DNA of 64,000 nt. Source: Emergencia timonensis (GTDB taxonomy: Bacteria > Bacillota > Clostridia > Peptostreptococcales > Anaerovoracaceae). The number at the start of each line of letters is the position of its first letter. Within the stretch, counting starts at the first letter, position 1. Location: contig NZ_FLKM01000008.1 of assembly GCF_900086585.1 (NCBI RefSeq), positions 1,995,652-2,059,651 on the forward strand, read 5' to 3'. Below the pieces are notes generated by a model. It worked only from the letters and a program-made list of their open reading frames with translations. It ran no database searches and was not told where the DNA came from. Shown one piece after another: positions 43,681-52,782 of the stretch. A program made the translations under genes and the position numbers.

Positions 43681-44967
43681 ATGAGTGCAGAAAACACATC
43701 AAAACTGAAAAAGCACATGTTTCACCTGGTTGTCATAACCATTGCAGGTGCCATGATTTACGGTCTGCCATATTTTAGATCGTACTTTTATGACGCATAC
43801 CTGGAAACATATAATTTAACCAACACCCAGATGGGTACCTTTGGATCTATGTTCGGTATCTTCGGTATGATTTCTTATTTGTTTGGCGGTGTTGTAGCCG
43901 ATATGGTATCGACTAGAAAACTAATGTCTGTTTCCCTGGTACTGACAGGTTTAGGCGGATTGCTGCATCTGCTGAATCCGAGCTATATCATGCTTCTGGG
44001 CATTTATGCATTGTGGGGATTTACGTCTTTATTCGCATTTTGGCCGTCACTGCTGAAGAGCCTGCGCGAAATTGCCAACGACAATGAACAGAGCAAAGCC
44101 TACGGTTTCATGGACGGCGGCAGAGGCATCGTGTATGCTATAGACGGCGTGGCCATCGTCTCCATCTTTGGTTATTTCAGCAAAGTTTCCAGCGATTTAG
44201 CAGGACTAAATGGTGTCATTACTTATTATTCCATCGTTGCCATTGTTTTAGGTGTTCTCTTGTTCATTTTGATGAAAGACAGCAAACCTTCTGCAGAAAC
44301 TCTTGAATCCGCTCCGAAACAGGAAAAAATCAGCGTGGCACAGGTCCTTGAAGTCATCAAGATGCCGGCAGTATGGATTCTGTCGTCCATCCTCTGCTGC
44401 ACCTATGTTATGAATATCGCATTCTATTACTTTACACCGTATGCTACATCCAACTTTGGTATGGCCGCCACTGCCGGCGCCATCGTTACCATCGCTGCTC
44501 AGTATGTAAGACCGGTAGCCTCTTTTGGCGGCGGTATCATTGCGGACAAGCTGGGCAGGTCAAAAGTCATGTATGTAACCTTTGCAATGATGGCAATCGG
44601 CACCTTTCTGATGGTCATCATGAACAATATGAGTTCCACCTTGTTTATCGCGCTCTGCATCATGATTTACGCCGGTATGTATGGCGGTTACAGCCTGGTC
44701 TTCTCCATGATGGAAGAAGGCGGCGTTCCAATCAGAGTAGCTGGTACTGCAATTGGTCTTGTCTGTACCGTCGGATATCTGCCAGAAGTCATCGTTCCAT
44801 TCTGTTCAGGCAAGATTCTGGATACCTTCGGAGACGGCGGATATCGTTACATGTTCATTGCAATCGCAATCATTATGGTTGTCGGTATCGTCATGCTGAC
44901 TGTTTGGGACAGATATGTGAAAAAAGTAAAAGCGAGACAGGCCGCAGAAGAAAATGCAGCCGCTTAA
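43681..44967 (+). CDS. MFS transporter
   Basis: 428 residues, 12 predicted helices: YGLPYFRSYFYDAYLETYNL, GTFGSMFGIFGMISYLFGGV and GGGIIADKLGRSKVMYVTF. It is closest in feel to sugar-phosphate/carboxylate MFS carriers, but the substrate is not clear. Single-gene unit between two terminators; ATG after AAAAGGAG. No sigma-54 promoter or dyad was seen in front of it. Confidence 0.8.
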   Translation: MSAENTSKLKKHMFHLVVITIAGAMIYGLPYFRSYFYDAYLETYNLTNTQMGTFGSMFGIFGMISYLFGGVVADMVSTRKLMSVSLVLTGLGGLLHLLNPSYIMLLGIYALWGFTSLFAFWPSLLKSLREIANDNEQSKAYGFMDGGRGIVYAIDGVAIVSIFGYFSKVSSDLAGLNGVITYYSIVAIVLGVLLFILMKDSKPSAETLESAPKQEKISVAQVLEVIKMPAVWILSSILCCTYVMNIAFYYFTPYATSNFGMAATAGAIVTIAAQYVRPVASFGGGIIADKLGRSKVMYVTFAMMAIGTFLMVIMNNMSSTLFIALCIMIYAGMYGGYSLVFSMMEEGGVPIRVAGTAIGLVCTVGYLPEVIVPFCSGKILDTFGDGGYRYMFIAIAIIMVVGIVMLTVWDRYVKKVKARQAAEENAAA

Positions 44968-44979
44968 ATAAATGAGCAG

Positions 44980-45017
44980 AGGCTTTTTACGCACATTTGG
45001 GCGTAAAAAGCCTTTTG
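44980..45017 (+). terminator. Terminator after the MFS gene
   Basis: AGGCTTTTTACGC pairs with GCGTAAAAAGCCT, then T4. Confidence 0.9.
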
Positions 45018-45047
45018 TATACAGGGCGTTTATAAGGATGTGATAGA

Positions 45048-46538
45048 ATGGACCTGAAAATAGATCGCAGCAGTTGCGTGCCTGTTTATCAGCAAATCAC
45101 CAGAAAAATCGAAGAACAGATTTTGTCGGGGGAATTGTCAAACGGGTTTAAACTGCCGGCGGAACGAAGATTGGCAGATGAAATTGGCGTTCACAGAAAT
45201 ACGGTCATCAAAGCCTATGATATGTTGATTACAGACGGTCTGGTGGTGGTTTCTCGAGAAAAGCCGAAAGGCTATTTTGTAAAAGCCGCGCAGGAGGCAC
45301 AGAAATTCGGTAAGAGATTTTTTCCGCTAGAAAAGGCTTTTCGTTATGAATTCCGGAAAGCAGAGAAAACCTTCAACGACGTTTATTGGAAATCTGAAAA
45401 AAGGGAAACCATCTCTTTCGGCGGAATGATTATGAACCGCCAGCTAAATCCAGTAGAGGATATGAAATCCGTTGTTGAGAAAATTTTTGACTGCAGTGAA
45501 AAGGGCAGTATGGCGGGATTCTATAATGAGACAGAATTGCTTCGGAGAAATATTTGCCGTCTTTTGACAGAACAGAATATCTATGTGACGCCAAAAAACG
45601 TGCAGATATTGGCAGAGAGCAACCAAATTATCAGCTATTTGATGATGCTCTACTTACGAGAAGGGGACTGCATTGTCGCTGAAACTCCCATGGTTCCGGA
45701 TAATTTCAGTATTTTTTACAATCGCGGCATTCACGTCATCGGCATACCCATGGAAGAGGACGGTATGAGAATGGATATGCTGGAAGAAGCCATCAGAAAG
45801 TACAAGCCAAAGTTTATCTACTCATTACCCAACTATCACAATCCTACTGGCGTCACCATGTCTTTAAAAAAGCGCCAGACTTTGCTGAAACTTGCTAACG
45901 ATTACAACGTACCCGTAATTGAAGAGGATTATCAATGGGATTTTGCTTATGAAAAGAGGCTGCCTAGCCTCTACACTCTCGATACGAATAAATTGGTGAT
46001 TTACATCTATTCTTTCACCCTGATATTTCCGTATATGATGAAAATCGGTTATGCCGTAGGGCCCGCAGACTTGATTGATATGCTGGGATATGCCTTGAGT
46101 GTAGATGAAACAGCAGTTAGTGGAATCGGGCAGTATTTTCTCAACGAATACATCAATTCGGGTCACTATGAGAACCACGTTAAGATTGTCCAAAAAGAAT
46201 ATAAAGGCAAATTAGAGCTGCTTTGCAGCGAACTAGATAAAATAACTGGCAAAGGCATTTCCTATCAAAAACCAAAAGGAGGCCTTCTCCTCTGGTGTAC
46301 GCTGACTGATGATATCAATGAACGGGCGCTGTGCAAAAAAGCGGCGGAGAAGGGAGTGCTCGTGGTACCCGGCTGGGTATTTTATGAGAACAATAGGAAA
46401 AAGAGCGGTCATATCAGACTGTGCTTTTCAAATGTTACTGACGACCAGATTCGCCGCGGCGTATTGCTGCTGGGGGAAGCCCTGGACGAGTGCAGGCGTC
46501 AAGAAGGAAAAGAAAGTGGGGAGGAAAATAGAGAATGA
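45048..46538 (+). CDS. MocR-like GntR regulator with aminotransferase domain lacking the PLP lysine
   Basis: 496 residues. N-terminal GntR winged helix (VYQQITRKIEEQILSGEL; VHRNTVIKAYDMLITDGL), linker, then a fold-type-I aminotransferase domain (YSLPNYHNPTGVTMS, EEDYQWDF). Where MocR proteins have a SxSK-type motif, this one reads IYSFTLIFPYMMKIGY: the Schiff-base lysine position is Leu. It may bind another ligand or PLP without covalent attachment. It overlaps the amidohydrolase gene by 4 nt and probably controls it. Confidence 0.82.
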   Translation: MDLKIDRSSCVPVYQQITRKIEEQILSGELSNGFKLPAERRLADEIGVHRNTVIKAYDMLITDGLVVVSREKPKGYFVKAAQEAQKFGKRFFPLEKAFRYEFRKAEKTFNDVYWKSEKRETISFGGMIMNRQLNPVEDMKSVVEKIFDCSEKGSMAGFYNETELLRRNICRLLTEQNIYVTPKNVQILAESNQIISYLMMLYLREGDCIVAETPMVPDNFSIFYNRGIHVIGIPMEEDGMRMDMLEEAIRKYKPKFIYSLPNYHNPTGVTMSLKKRQTLLKLANDYNVPVIEEDYQWDFAYEKRLPSLYTLDTNKLVIYIYSFTLIFPYMMKIGYAVGPADLIDMLGYALSVDETAVSGIGQYFLNEYINSGHYENHVKIVQKEYKGKLELLCSELDKITGKGISYQKPKGGLLLWCTLTDDINERALCKKAAEKGVLVVPGWVFYENNRKKSGHIRLCFSNVTDDQIRRGVLLLGEALDECRRQEGKESGEENRE

Positions 46539-47812
46539 ATCAGTTTGTAGAATACCGAAGAGAATTTCATCATTACCCGGAAATCGGCTGGAGAGAAATT
46601 CGGACCAGTGCGCGGGTTGCAGAAATCCTGGAGACGATGGGTTACTCCTGTCTGATGGGAAAAGATGTGCTAAACGAAGAGACCATTTCTTTTGAAATGC
46701 TCGGTGAAGAGGAAAAAGCGGCGGAAAAGGAAAGGGCGATTGCCCAGGGCGCTGCGCCGGCTTATGTGGAGCGGACCGGGGGTTATCCTGGCGTCATCGC
46801 TATTCTGGATACCGGGAAAGAAGGTCCCGTGACAGCATTTCGATTTGACATCGATTGCCTTCCGTACCAAGAACCGCCAAATCCAGGCTTTCGTCCTTTT
46901 GACGAGGGTTATATCTCCTGCAATGCAGAATGTGTCCACGCCTGCGGACACGATGCGCATACAGCTGTTGGCCTTGGCCTTGCCGATGCGCTGCTGAAGA
47001 GGAAGGATGAGCTGAAAGGAAAGGTCAAAATCATTTTCCAGCCTGCAGAAGAGCGCTATAACGGCGCCCAGGCCATAGTGGACAAAGGCCACTTGGATGA
47101 TGCCGAAAACTTTATCTCGATACATATGGCCTTAACGGGTGAGGGGCGTCCGCTGCCATCGAATACCCTCTGCTGCGGCTGTAAAGACTTCCTCAGCGAT
47201 TGCCAGCTGGATGTGACTTTTCACGGCAGAGCCGCTCACCCTTGCGGCGCGGCACAGGAAGGAAAGAACGCCTTGCTTGCGGCTTGCTCCGCAGCTATGA
47301 ATCTCCACGCCATAGCGCCTCATGAAGCCGGTCTATGCAGAGTGAACGTCGGAAAGCTGGATGCAGGCGTGGTGGTCAACACCATAGCGCCCACCGCCTT
47401 CATGAGTATCGAATACCGCGGACAGACCCAGGAAATTTCCCAATATGTCAGGGGCCGTGTATTTGACATCCTGGACGGTTCGGCCAAAGCTTATGATATG
47501 GAGTACACTTATATTGATTTTGGTGAAATCCCAGCTGCTCAAAGTGACGATGCTATGATGGAGATCATTAAAAGAGCTGCTGGCCAAGTAAACTGGTTCA
47601 AGAAGATTTATTTTGAAGGCAGCGTCGGCGGCACGGATGACGCCTCTGTCATGATGAACAAAGTGCAGGCAAACGGCGGTATCGCCACCTATGTGGGCAT
47701 CGGAACCGATACCACACAGCCTCTGCATAATGCGGAATTTGACCTGGACGAAGAAGCGATTCCGGCAGCCATCGAGATGCTGGTGCATGCAGTAGAAGAA
47801 TTGAATAGGTAA
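46535..47812 (+). CDS. M20-family amidohydrolase
   Basis: 425 residues. Metal-site motifs: HACGHDAHTAVGLG (HxxDxH type), FQPAEERYNGA (catalytic Glu) and a dimer domain containing VTFHGRAAHP. Relatives (IAA-amino acid hydrolase, AbgB) split N-acyl or aryl-amino acid amides. Acidic insertions near residues 60-80 are unusual. Coupled to the MocR-like regulator gene, which suggests an amide or amino-acid derived substrate. Confidence 0.85.
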   Translation: MNQFVEYRREFHHYPEIGWREIRTSARVAEILETMGYSCLMGKDVLNEETISFEMLGEEEKAAEKERAIAQGAAPAYVERTGGYPGVIAILDTGKEGPVTAFRFDIDCLPYQEPPNPGFRPFDEGYISCNAECVHACGHDAHTAVGLGLADALLKRKDELKGKVKIIFQPAEERYNGAQAIVDKGHLDDAENFISIHMALTGEGRPLPSNTLCCGCKDFLSDCQLDVTFHGRAAHPCGAAQEGKNALLAACSAAMNLHAIAPHEAGLCRVNVGKLDAGVVVNTIAPTAFMSIEYRGQTQEISQYVRGRVFDILDGSAKAYDMEYTYIDFGEIPAAQSDDAMMEIIKRAAGQVNWFKKIYFEGSVGGTDDASVMMNKVQANGGIATYVGIGTDTTQPLHNAEFDLDEEAIPAAIEMLVHAVEELNR

Positions 47813-48014
47813 GATTTAAATAAAAGGCGCCGCCTTTGCAGTTGATTTTTCCGTCAGCAGCAGAGCGCGGTGTTTTTTGTTTAATGACTACATATACCCG
47901 CAGTGCACCCGTCGTTTAACTGGGATGCTTCTTTAGGGGAAGCGACGGCAAATCTCGATTCTATCGGACATGGAATAGCTGATGTAGGAACAGTCAGCGA
48001 TGATGAGTTAGAGA

Positions 48015-48052
48015 CGTTGCTTCATTGCAACGATTTGCCACATTTGCAACAG
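48015..48052 (+). promoter_or_regulatory. Upstream activator site 4 (cyclase operon)
   Basis: CGTTGC-TTCATT-GCAACG (48015-48032) is a perfect dyad with the 6-bp centre; a weaker copy with GCAACA follows to 48052. The sigma-54 promoter at 48148 is ~100 bp downstream. Confidence 0.75.
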
Positions 48053-48147
48053 TCTGGGCGGCATAGGGCTTCGGAAGTAAATCTAAGCTTGAGCGAAACC
48101 CTTGTCGTTCCAACTGTATGCGGATTCCACCCCGCGTGCCGGGGATT

Positions 48148-48162
48148 TGGCACGACATTTGC
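48148..48162 (+). promoter_or_regulatory. Sigma-54 promoter of the cyclase operon
   Basis: TGGCACGACATTTGC is a perfect -24/-12 consensus match. Confidence 0.88.
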
Positions 48163-48239
48163 TTTATATATTACCAAAAGAGCGAAACTTTCCTTCGCCC
48201 GGGGCAATTATAACTACCAAAATTCAAGGAGGAACTATT

Positions 48240-49157
48240 ATGTCAGAAATTGCTGTAAGACACACACGTGAAGAGTGCTTTGCGCACACCGATGATTGGA
48301 AAAAACCTTATGATGGAAGCATCTTTGATATGTTCAAGGATGGATCCTTTGAACTGATCGATCTGTCCAACCCGTTTGGCAGAGGCAATCCGCTTTGGCC
48401 TTCCAACGGAGACTTCCATATAGACAGAGTACAGCATATGCCGATGCACTACAGATTACTGCAGACATTCAATGATTTCCATATGCACAACTCTACCCAT
48501 GCTGATTCTCCGGCCCATGTTATTCCGGAAAGCCCGTTCACCCATGAGCTGCCGATCCAGAACTACTTTGGAGAAGCTGTATGCCTAGACATCCCGAAGG
48601 GAAAATGGGAACTGATTACCGTAGAAGAGATCGAAGAGGCTGCGAAAAAGGTTCCGGGCGGAATCAAAGAGGGAGACTGGGTTCTGCTGAATACCGGTAC
48701 GCACAGACGCTGGGGTGAAAACGACGATTACTTCGCATACAGCCCAGGCCTCTCCATCGAAGGTGCGAAATGGTTCGTTGAACATCATGTAAGAGGCGTC
48801 GGCTTTGACATGCAGGCCATCGACCACATTCTGTACACCTATGCTGCAGACCACGGCCCTGGTCCATATGTTCCGCGTATTACAGAAGAATACGAGGAGC
48901 TGCACGGACATCCGGCAAAGGATGATTTCCCTGAGTGGGAGCCTTGCCACGACATTCTCATGGCCAACAATGTCATGGGCATTGAGAACCTGGGCGGCGA
49001 CTTAGACAAGGTAACCAACCAGAGATTCCTATTCTGCGCATTCCCGCTTCGCTGGTACATGGGTGACGGTACCATCGTTCGTGCCGTTGCATTTGTTCCG
49101 TCTGACAGAGTCAACAAAGACGTACCTGACAAAGTATATCCATACGGCGTATATTAA
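48240..49157 (+). CDS. Cyclase-family metal hydrolase (kynurenine formamidase-like fold)
   Basis: 305 residues, cyclase family (PF04199 type): the metal motif reads MHNSTHADSPAHV (HxxTHxDxPxH). LDIPKGKWELITVEEIEEAA and GVGFDMQAID also fit. Known members hydrolyse N-formylkynurenine, isatin or lactone/lactam-like rings. ATG at 48240 follows AAGGAGG. First gene of the operon that ends with the AbfD homologue, so it may open a ring or cleave an amide early in the pathway. Confidence 0.85.
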   Translation: MSEIAVRHTREECFAHTDDWKKPYDGSIFDMFKDGSFELIDLSNPFGRGNPLWPSNGDFHIDRVQHMPMHYRLLQTFNDFHMHNSTHADSPAHVIPESPFTHELPIQNYFGEAVCLDIPKGKWELITVEEIEEAAKKVPGGIKEGDWVLLNTGTHRRWGENDDYFAYSPGLSIEGAKWFVEHHVRGVGFDMQAIDHILYTYAADHGPGPYVPRITEEYEELHGHPAKDDFPEWEPCHDILMANNVMGIENLGGDLDKVTNQRFLFCAFPLRWYMGDGTIVRAVAFVPSDRVNKDVPDKVYPYGVY

Positions 49158-49167
49158 AATTCAATGG

Positions 49168-49190
49168 GAAATTCCGCCTGGCGGGATTTC
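49168..49190 (+). other. Intercistronic hairpin
   Basis: GAAATTCCGC-CTG-GCGGGATTTC, ten pairs with one G-U. No long T run, so it is more likely a processing or stability element than a terminator between the cyclase and dehydrogenase genes. Confidence 0.5.
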
Positions 49191-49221
49191 TCTTATCATA
49201 TAAAAAGAAAGGTTAAAGCAA

Positions 49222-50166
49222 ATGGACAATAAGAAGAAGGTGGCCATTCTCGGGGCAGGGGTCATGGGGACAGGCATCGCCCAGACCTTTGCCATGAAGG
49301 GACACCAAGTCAAAATCATCTATGTTTACGATGACAAAGAGAGGGCAAAGCCCCTAGAAACCATGAAAGAAGGGCTGCAGGTTCTGGCGGACAACGGGGT
49401 TATCGAAAGTGACACGATACCGGAAATTTTAGAAAGAGTATCCTGCACAGAGAGCCTGGAAGAAGCGGCAGAGTTTGCAGACGTGATCTTTGAATGTATC
49501 GTAGAAAACCTGGCAGTAAAACAGGACTATTTTGCCAAGCTGGACGGACTTTGCCCGGAAACCACGATTCTGGCAACCAACACATCGGCCATCAGCGTGA
49601 CGGAAATTGCCGAAAAGGCAGTCTACAAGGAACGGATCATCGGTACCCACTTCTGGAAACCGGCCTATCTGATGCCTCTGGTGGAAGTCATCAAGACGGA
49701 ATATGTTTCAGAGCAGGTGGTGGAAGCGACCTATGGACTTCTGGAAGAAGCGGGTAAATGCCCCGTTATCGTACAGAAGGACGTGCCGGGATTTTTGGCA
49801 AACAGGATGCAGCACGCCTTGTTTAGAGAAGCGATTTCTATCGTGGAAAACGGTATTGCAACGGCGGAGGATGTGGACAAAGCCGTAAAAAATGGATTTG
49901 GCATGAGGCTGGGAGTCATGGCGCCCATGGAAGTCATCGACTCCGGCGGCATCGACTTGACTTACAGCATCCACGATTACCTTTTTCCGCACATTGAGAG
50001 TTCGACAAAACCGTCGCCACTTCTCAAAGAAAAACTGGACGAAGGCAAGCTGGGTTTTAAAACCGGCGAAGGTTTCATGAAGTGGAGCCAGGAGGATATG
50101 GAGGCATCACAGAAAAATCTGATTGAAGGCTTAATCAAAGTGGCTCGGGTCCTTGACCGCATATAA
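49222..50166 (+). CDS. 3-Hydroxyacyl-CoA dehydrogenase family protein
   Basis: 314 residues. Rossmann motif ILGAGVMGTGIAQTFAMKGH (res ~9-28), catalytic segment GTHFWKPAYLMPLVEVI with the His, and C-terminal helical domain with DVPGFLANRMQ. Classical 3-hydroxybutyryl-CoA dehydrogenases read HFFNP here; the HFWKP variant suggests a different 3-hydroxy substrate, possibly a free hydroxy acid as in carnitine dehydrogenase. It would make the beta-keto acid that BKACE cleaves. That link is inference. Confidence 0.85.
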   Translation: MDNKKKVAILGAGVMGTGIAQTFAMKGHQVKIIYVYDDKERAKPLETMKEGLQVLADNGVIESDTIPEILERVSCTESLEEAAEFADVIFECIVENLAVKQDYFAKLDGLCPETTILATNTSAISVTEIAEKAVYKERIIGTHFWKPAYLMPLVEVIKTEYVSEQVVEATYGLLEEAGKCPVIVQKDVPGFLANRMQHALFREAISIVENGIATAEDVDKAVKNGFGMRLGVMAPMEVIDSGGIDLTYSIHDYLFPHIESSTKPSPLLKEKLDEGKLGFKTGEGFMKWSQEDMEASQKNLIEGLIKVARVLDRI

Positions 50167-50178
50167 AGGGAGGAAAAT

Positions 50179-51660
50179 ATGGCATTAATGACAGCAGCAG
50201 AATATATTGAGAGTCTGCGAAAACTGAATACGAGGGTTTATCTGTTTGGTGAGAAAATTGACAACTGGGTGGATCATCCCATTATCAGACCTTCCATCAA
50301 CTGTGTAGCCATGACCTATGCCCTGGCACAGAACCCGGAATACGAAGAAATCATGACAGCGAAATCCAATATCACAGGAAAGACCATCAACCGGTTTACT
50401 CATCTCCATCAGAGCAGCGACGATCTGATAAAAAAGGTGAAGATGCAGAGGCTGTTGGGACAGAAGACGGCCAGCTGTTTTCAGCGGTGTGTCGGTATGG
50501 ACGCTTTTAACGCTGTCTATTCTACCACTTTTGAAATAGATGAAAAATACGGAACAGCCTATCACGATAGATTTGTGAAATTCCTGGAAATGGTACAGGA
50601 AGAAGACCTGACGGTGGACGGTGCTATGACGGATCCCAAGGGCGATCGCGCGAAAGCGCCGCACCAGCAGGACGACCCGGATTTGTTCCTTCATATCGTA
50701 GAGAGGCGGGAAGACGGCATCGTGGTAAGAGGTGCAAAGGCGCATCAGACCGGCTCTATCAATTCCCATTGGCACATTATTATGCCGACCATCGCTATGA
50801 GAGAGGCAGACGGAGACTATGCAGTTTCCTTTGCCTGCCCTAGCGATGCAGAGGGACTATACATGATTTATGGCAGACAGTCCTGCGATACCAGGAAAAT
50901 GGAGGAAGACGCCGACATCGATGTGGGAAACCGCAAGTTCGGCGGGCAGGAAGCTTTGGTCGTCTTTGACGATGTATTTATTCCAAATGAATATGTCTTT
51001 ATGGCAGGAGAATACGATTTTGCCGGCATGATGGTGGAGCGTTTTGCCGGATATCATAGACAGAGTTACGGCGGCTGCAAAGTGGGCGTGGGCGACGTGG
51101 TCATCGGTGCGGCGGCCTTAGCAGCAGAATACAATGGTTCTGAAAAAGCCTCTGCTGTGAAAGAGAAGCTGATTGAAATGACCCACCTCAATGAGACACT
51201 TTATTCTTGTGGCATCGCCTGCTCCTGCGAAGGCTGCAAGACCAAGGCCGGAAACTATCAGATTGACCTGCTCCTGGCCAATGTATGCAAACAGAATATC
51301 ACCAGGTTTCCATATGAAATCGTTCGTCTTGCGGAAGATATCGCAGGCGGACTGATGGTGACCATGCCGAGCCAGAAAGACTTTACATCTGATACTGTGG
51401 TCGGTAAGAATGGTGAAACGGTAGGCGACATCTGCAACAAATACTTTGCGGGACGAAGTGACGTGAGCACAGAAGACCGGATGCGTGTACTGCGGTTCTT
51501 GGAAAACGTCTGTCTGGGCAGCGCTGCCGTAGGCTATCGAACGGAGTCCATGCACGGCGCCGGATCTCCACAGGCGCAGAGAATCATGATCGGCAGACAA
51601 GGAAATATTGAACAAAAGAAAGAATTTGCAAAGATCATTGCTGGAATCAAAAGATCATAG
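50179..51660 (+). CDS. 4-Hydroxybutyryl-CoA dehydratase/vinylacetyl-CoA isomerase homologue (AbfD type)
   Basis: 493 residues, same length as AbfD. The 4Fe-4S ligands match those of the Clostridium aminobutyricum enzyme: Cys100 and Cys104 (ASCFQRC), then His and Cys seven apart (YHRQSYGGCK). FAD-domain segments (HIIMPTIAMREADGDYAVSF) are present. AbfD removes water from 4-hydroxybutyryl-CoA by a ketyl radical and is oxygen-sensitive. Whether this member uses 4-hydroxybutyryl-CoA or a substituted analogue is unknown. Last gene of the cyclase operon. Confidence 0.9.
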   Translation: MALMTAAEYIESLRKLNTRVYLFGEKIDNWVDHPIIRPSINCVAMTYALAQNPEYEEIMTAKSNITGKTINRFTHLHQSSDDLIKKVKMQRLLGQKTASCFQRCVGMDAFNAVYSTTFEIDEKYGTAYHDRFVKFLEMVQEEDLTVDGAMTDPKGDRAKAPHQQDDPDLFLHIVERREDGIVVRGAKAHQTGSINSHWHIIMPTIAMREADGDYAVSFACPSDAEGLYMIYGRQSCDTRKMEEDADIDVGNRKFGGQEALVVFDDVFIPNEYVFMAGEYDFAGMMVERFAGYHRQSYGGCKVGVGDVVIGAAALAAEYNGSEKASAVKEKLIEMTHLNETLYSCGIACSCEGCKTKAGNYQIDLLLANVCKQNITRFPYEIVRLAEDIAGGLMVTMPSQKDFTSDTVVGKNGETVGDICNKYFAGRSDVSTEDRMRVLRFLENVCLGSAAVGYRTESMHGAGSPQAQRIMIGRQGNIEQKKEFAKIIAGIKRS

Positions 51661-51669
51661 AGAGGAAAG

Positions 51670-51700
51670 ACCGGAGACAATCGCGTCTCCGGTTTTGTTT
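51670..51700 (+). terminator. Terminator of the cyclase operon
   Basis: ACCGGAGAC (51670-51678) pairs with GTCTCCGGT (51685-51693), then T-rich. Confidence 0.88.
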
Positions 51701-51725
51701 ACCTGATAATTTGTACTATAGATAA

Positions 51726-51830
51726 CAAGATGCCCTAAAGCAGCTGGAATACTTAGCTCGAACCTACAAAAAACGGATTTCTGTAACCGAACTTTATGGC
51801 AGCCAACAGAAAATGCAGTTGAATTTATAG
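51726..51830 (+). pseudogene. Possible C-terminal gene remnant
   Basis: A 34-codon stretch without start (from QDALKQLEYLARTYKKRI to QQKMQLNL, then TAG) follows the operon terminator. Its composition is protein-like. Origin unknown; it could be chance. Confidence 0.25.
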
Positions 51831-51916
51831 TCAAAATTGTTTAAATGGAGTACAATAGAGAAGAAAGCGATCAAACGAGCGATATTTTGGAACGTAACAG
51901 TCCGGAGGTGAAGAGC

Positions 51917-51973
51917 ATGCTGTTTAATCAGAGCACGAATGAATTTTCACTGTCGGAAGCATATTGGAAATAG
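51917..51973 (+). CDS. Short upstream ORF before the ferredoxin-nitroreductase gene
   Basis: 18 codons (MLFNQSTNEF...), with CCGGAGGTG ten bases before ATG, ending 29 bp before the next gene's start. Could be a leader peptide. Low certainty. Confidence 0.35.
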   Translation: MLFNQSTNEFSLSEAYWK

Positions 51974-52002
51974 AGTATGGAGAAGCCAAGGAGGACGCTA
52001 TA

Positions 52003-52782
52003 ATGGTTAGAATAAACGACAATTGCACGGGATGCGGCCGTTGCATAGTTGACTGCATTTCGGATGCGATTATGATAAAAGACGGCAGGGCAAAGGCAGT
52101 GCGGCCCTGCATAGCCTGTGGCCACTGCTATGCGATCTGCCCAGTAAAAGCACCTGTGCTTTCTGGAGTAGACATGGAGGACGTTGAGGAGATAAATCCG
52201 GCAGCATTTGTGGACAGTAAGGCCCTGTTACATACCATTAAAGGACGCAGGAGTATTCGTAAGTATCAAGAGCGGTCTATCGAAGAAGATAAGCTGGATT
52301 TGCTCTTTGAGGCGGGAAGATATACTGCCACCGCAGTCAACTATCAGGACCTGCGTTTTATCGTAGTACAGGAGAGACTGGCGGAATTCAAAGAGCTGAT
52401 TTGGAATGGACTGGCCGAGATGGCAAAGAGTCCGGAGAAATATCCCGACATTGAGCGGTATGCCGGACATCTGAAGAAGAAAGCAGAAAATCCGGCTGAC
52501 GACTACCTGTTTCGCAACGCGCCGGCAATCATTTTCGTAGTTACTGACAGGCCGGTAGATGCCGGCATGGCAGCGCAGAACATGGAGCTGGCGGCTGTCG
52601 CCCAGGGCCTAGGGGTTATGTATAATGGTTATATGGTCAGAGCTGCCAACATGGTTCCTGGAGCGGCAGAATGGCTGCAGACGATGGGAAGACCAGTATC
52701 GGCATGTATGCTGGCAGGTTATCCTGCTGTGACCTATTTAAGATCTGCACCGAGGAAAGAGGCTGATGTTATTAGAAAATGA
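52003..52782 (+). CDS. Ferredoxin-nitroreductase fusion protein
   Basis: 259 residues. Two N-terminal 4Fe-4S motifs (CTGCGRCIVDC and CIACGHCYAICP), then an FMN nitroreductase domain (GRRSIRKYQERSIEEDKLDL; FEAGRYTATAVNYQDLRF). Electrons from ferredoxin pools probably pass to the flavin. ATG at 52003 follows AAGGAGG. A paralogue is at 59056. Confidence 0.87.
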   Translation: MVRINDNCTGCGRCIVDCISDAIMIKDGRAKAVRPCIACGHCYAICPVKAPVLSGVDMEDVEEINPAAFVDSKALLHTIKGRRSIRKYQERSIEEDKLDLLFEAGRYTATAVNYQDLRFIVVQERLAEFKELIWNGLAEMAKSPEKYPDIERYAGHLKKKAENPADDYLFRNAPAIIFVVTDRPVDAGMAAQNMELAAVAQGLGVMYNGYMVRAANMVPGAAEWLQTMGRPVSACMLAGYPAVTYLRSAPRKEADVIRK

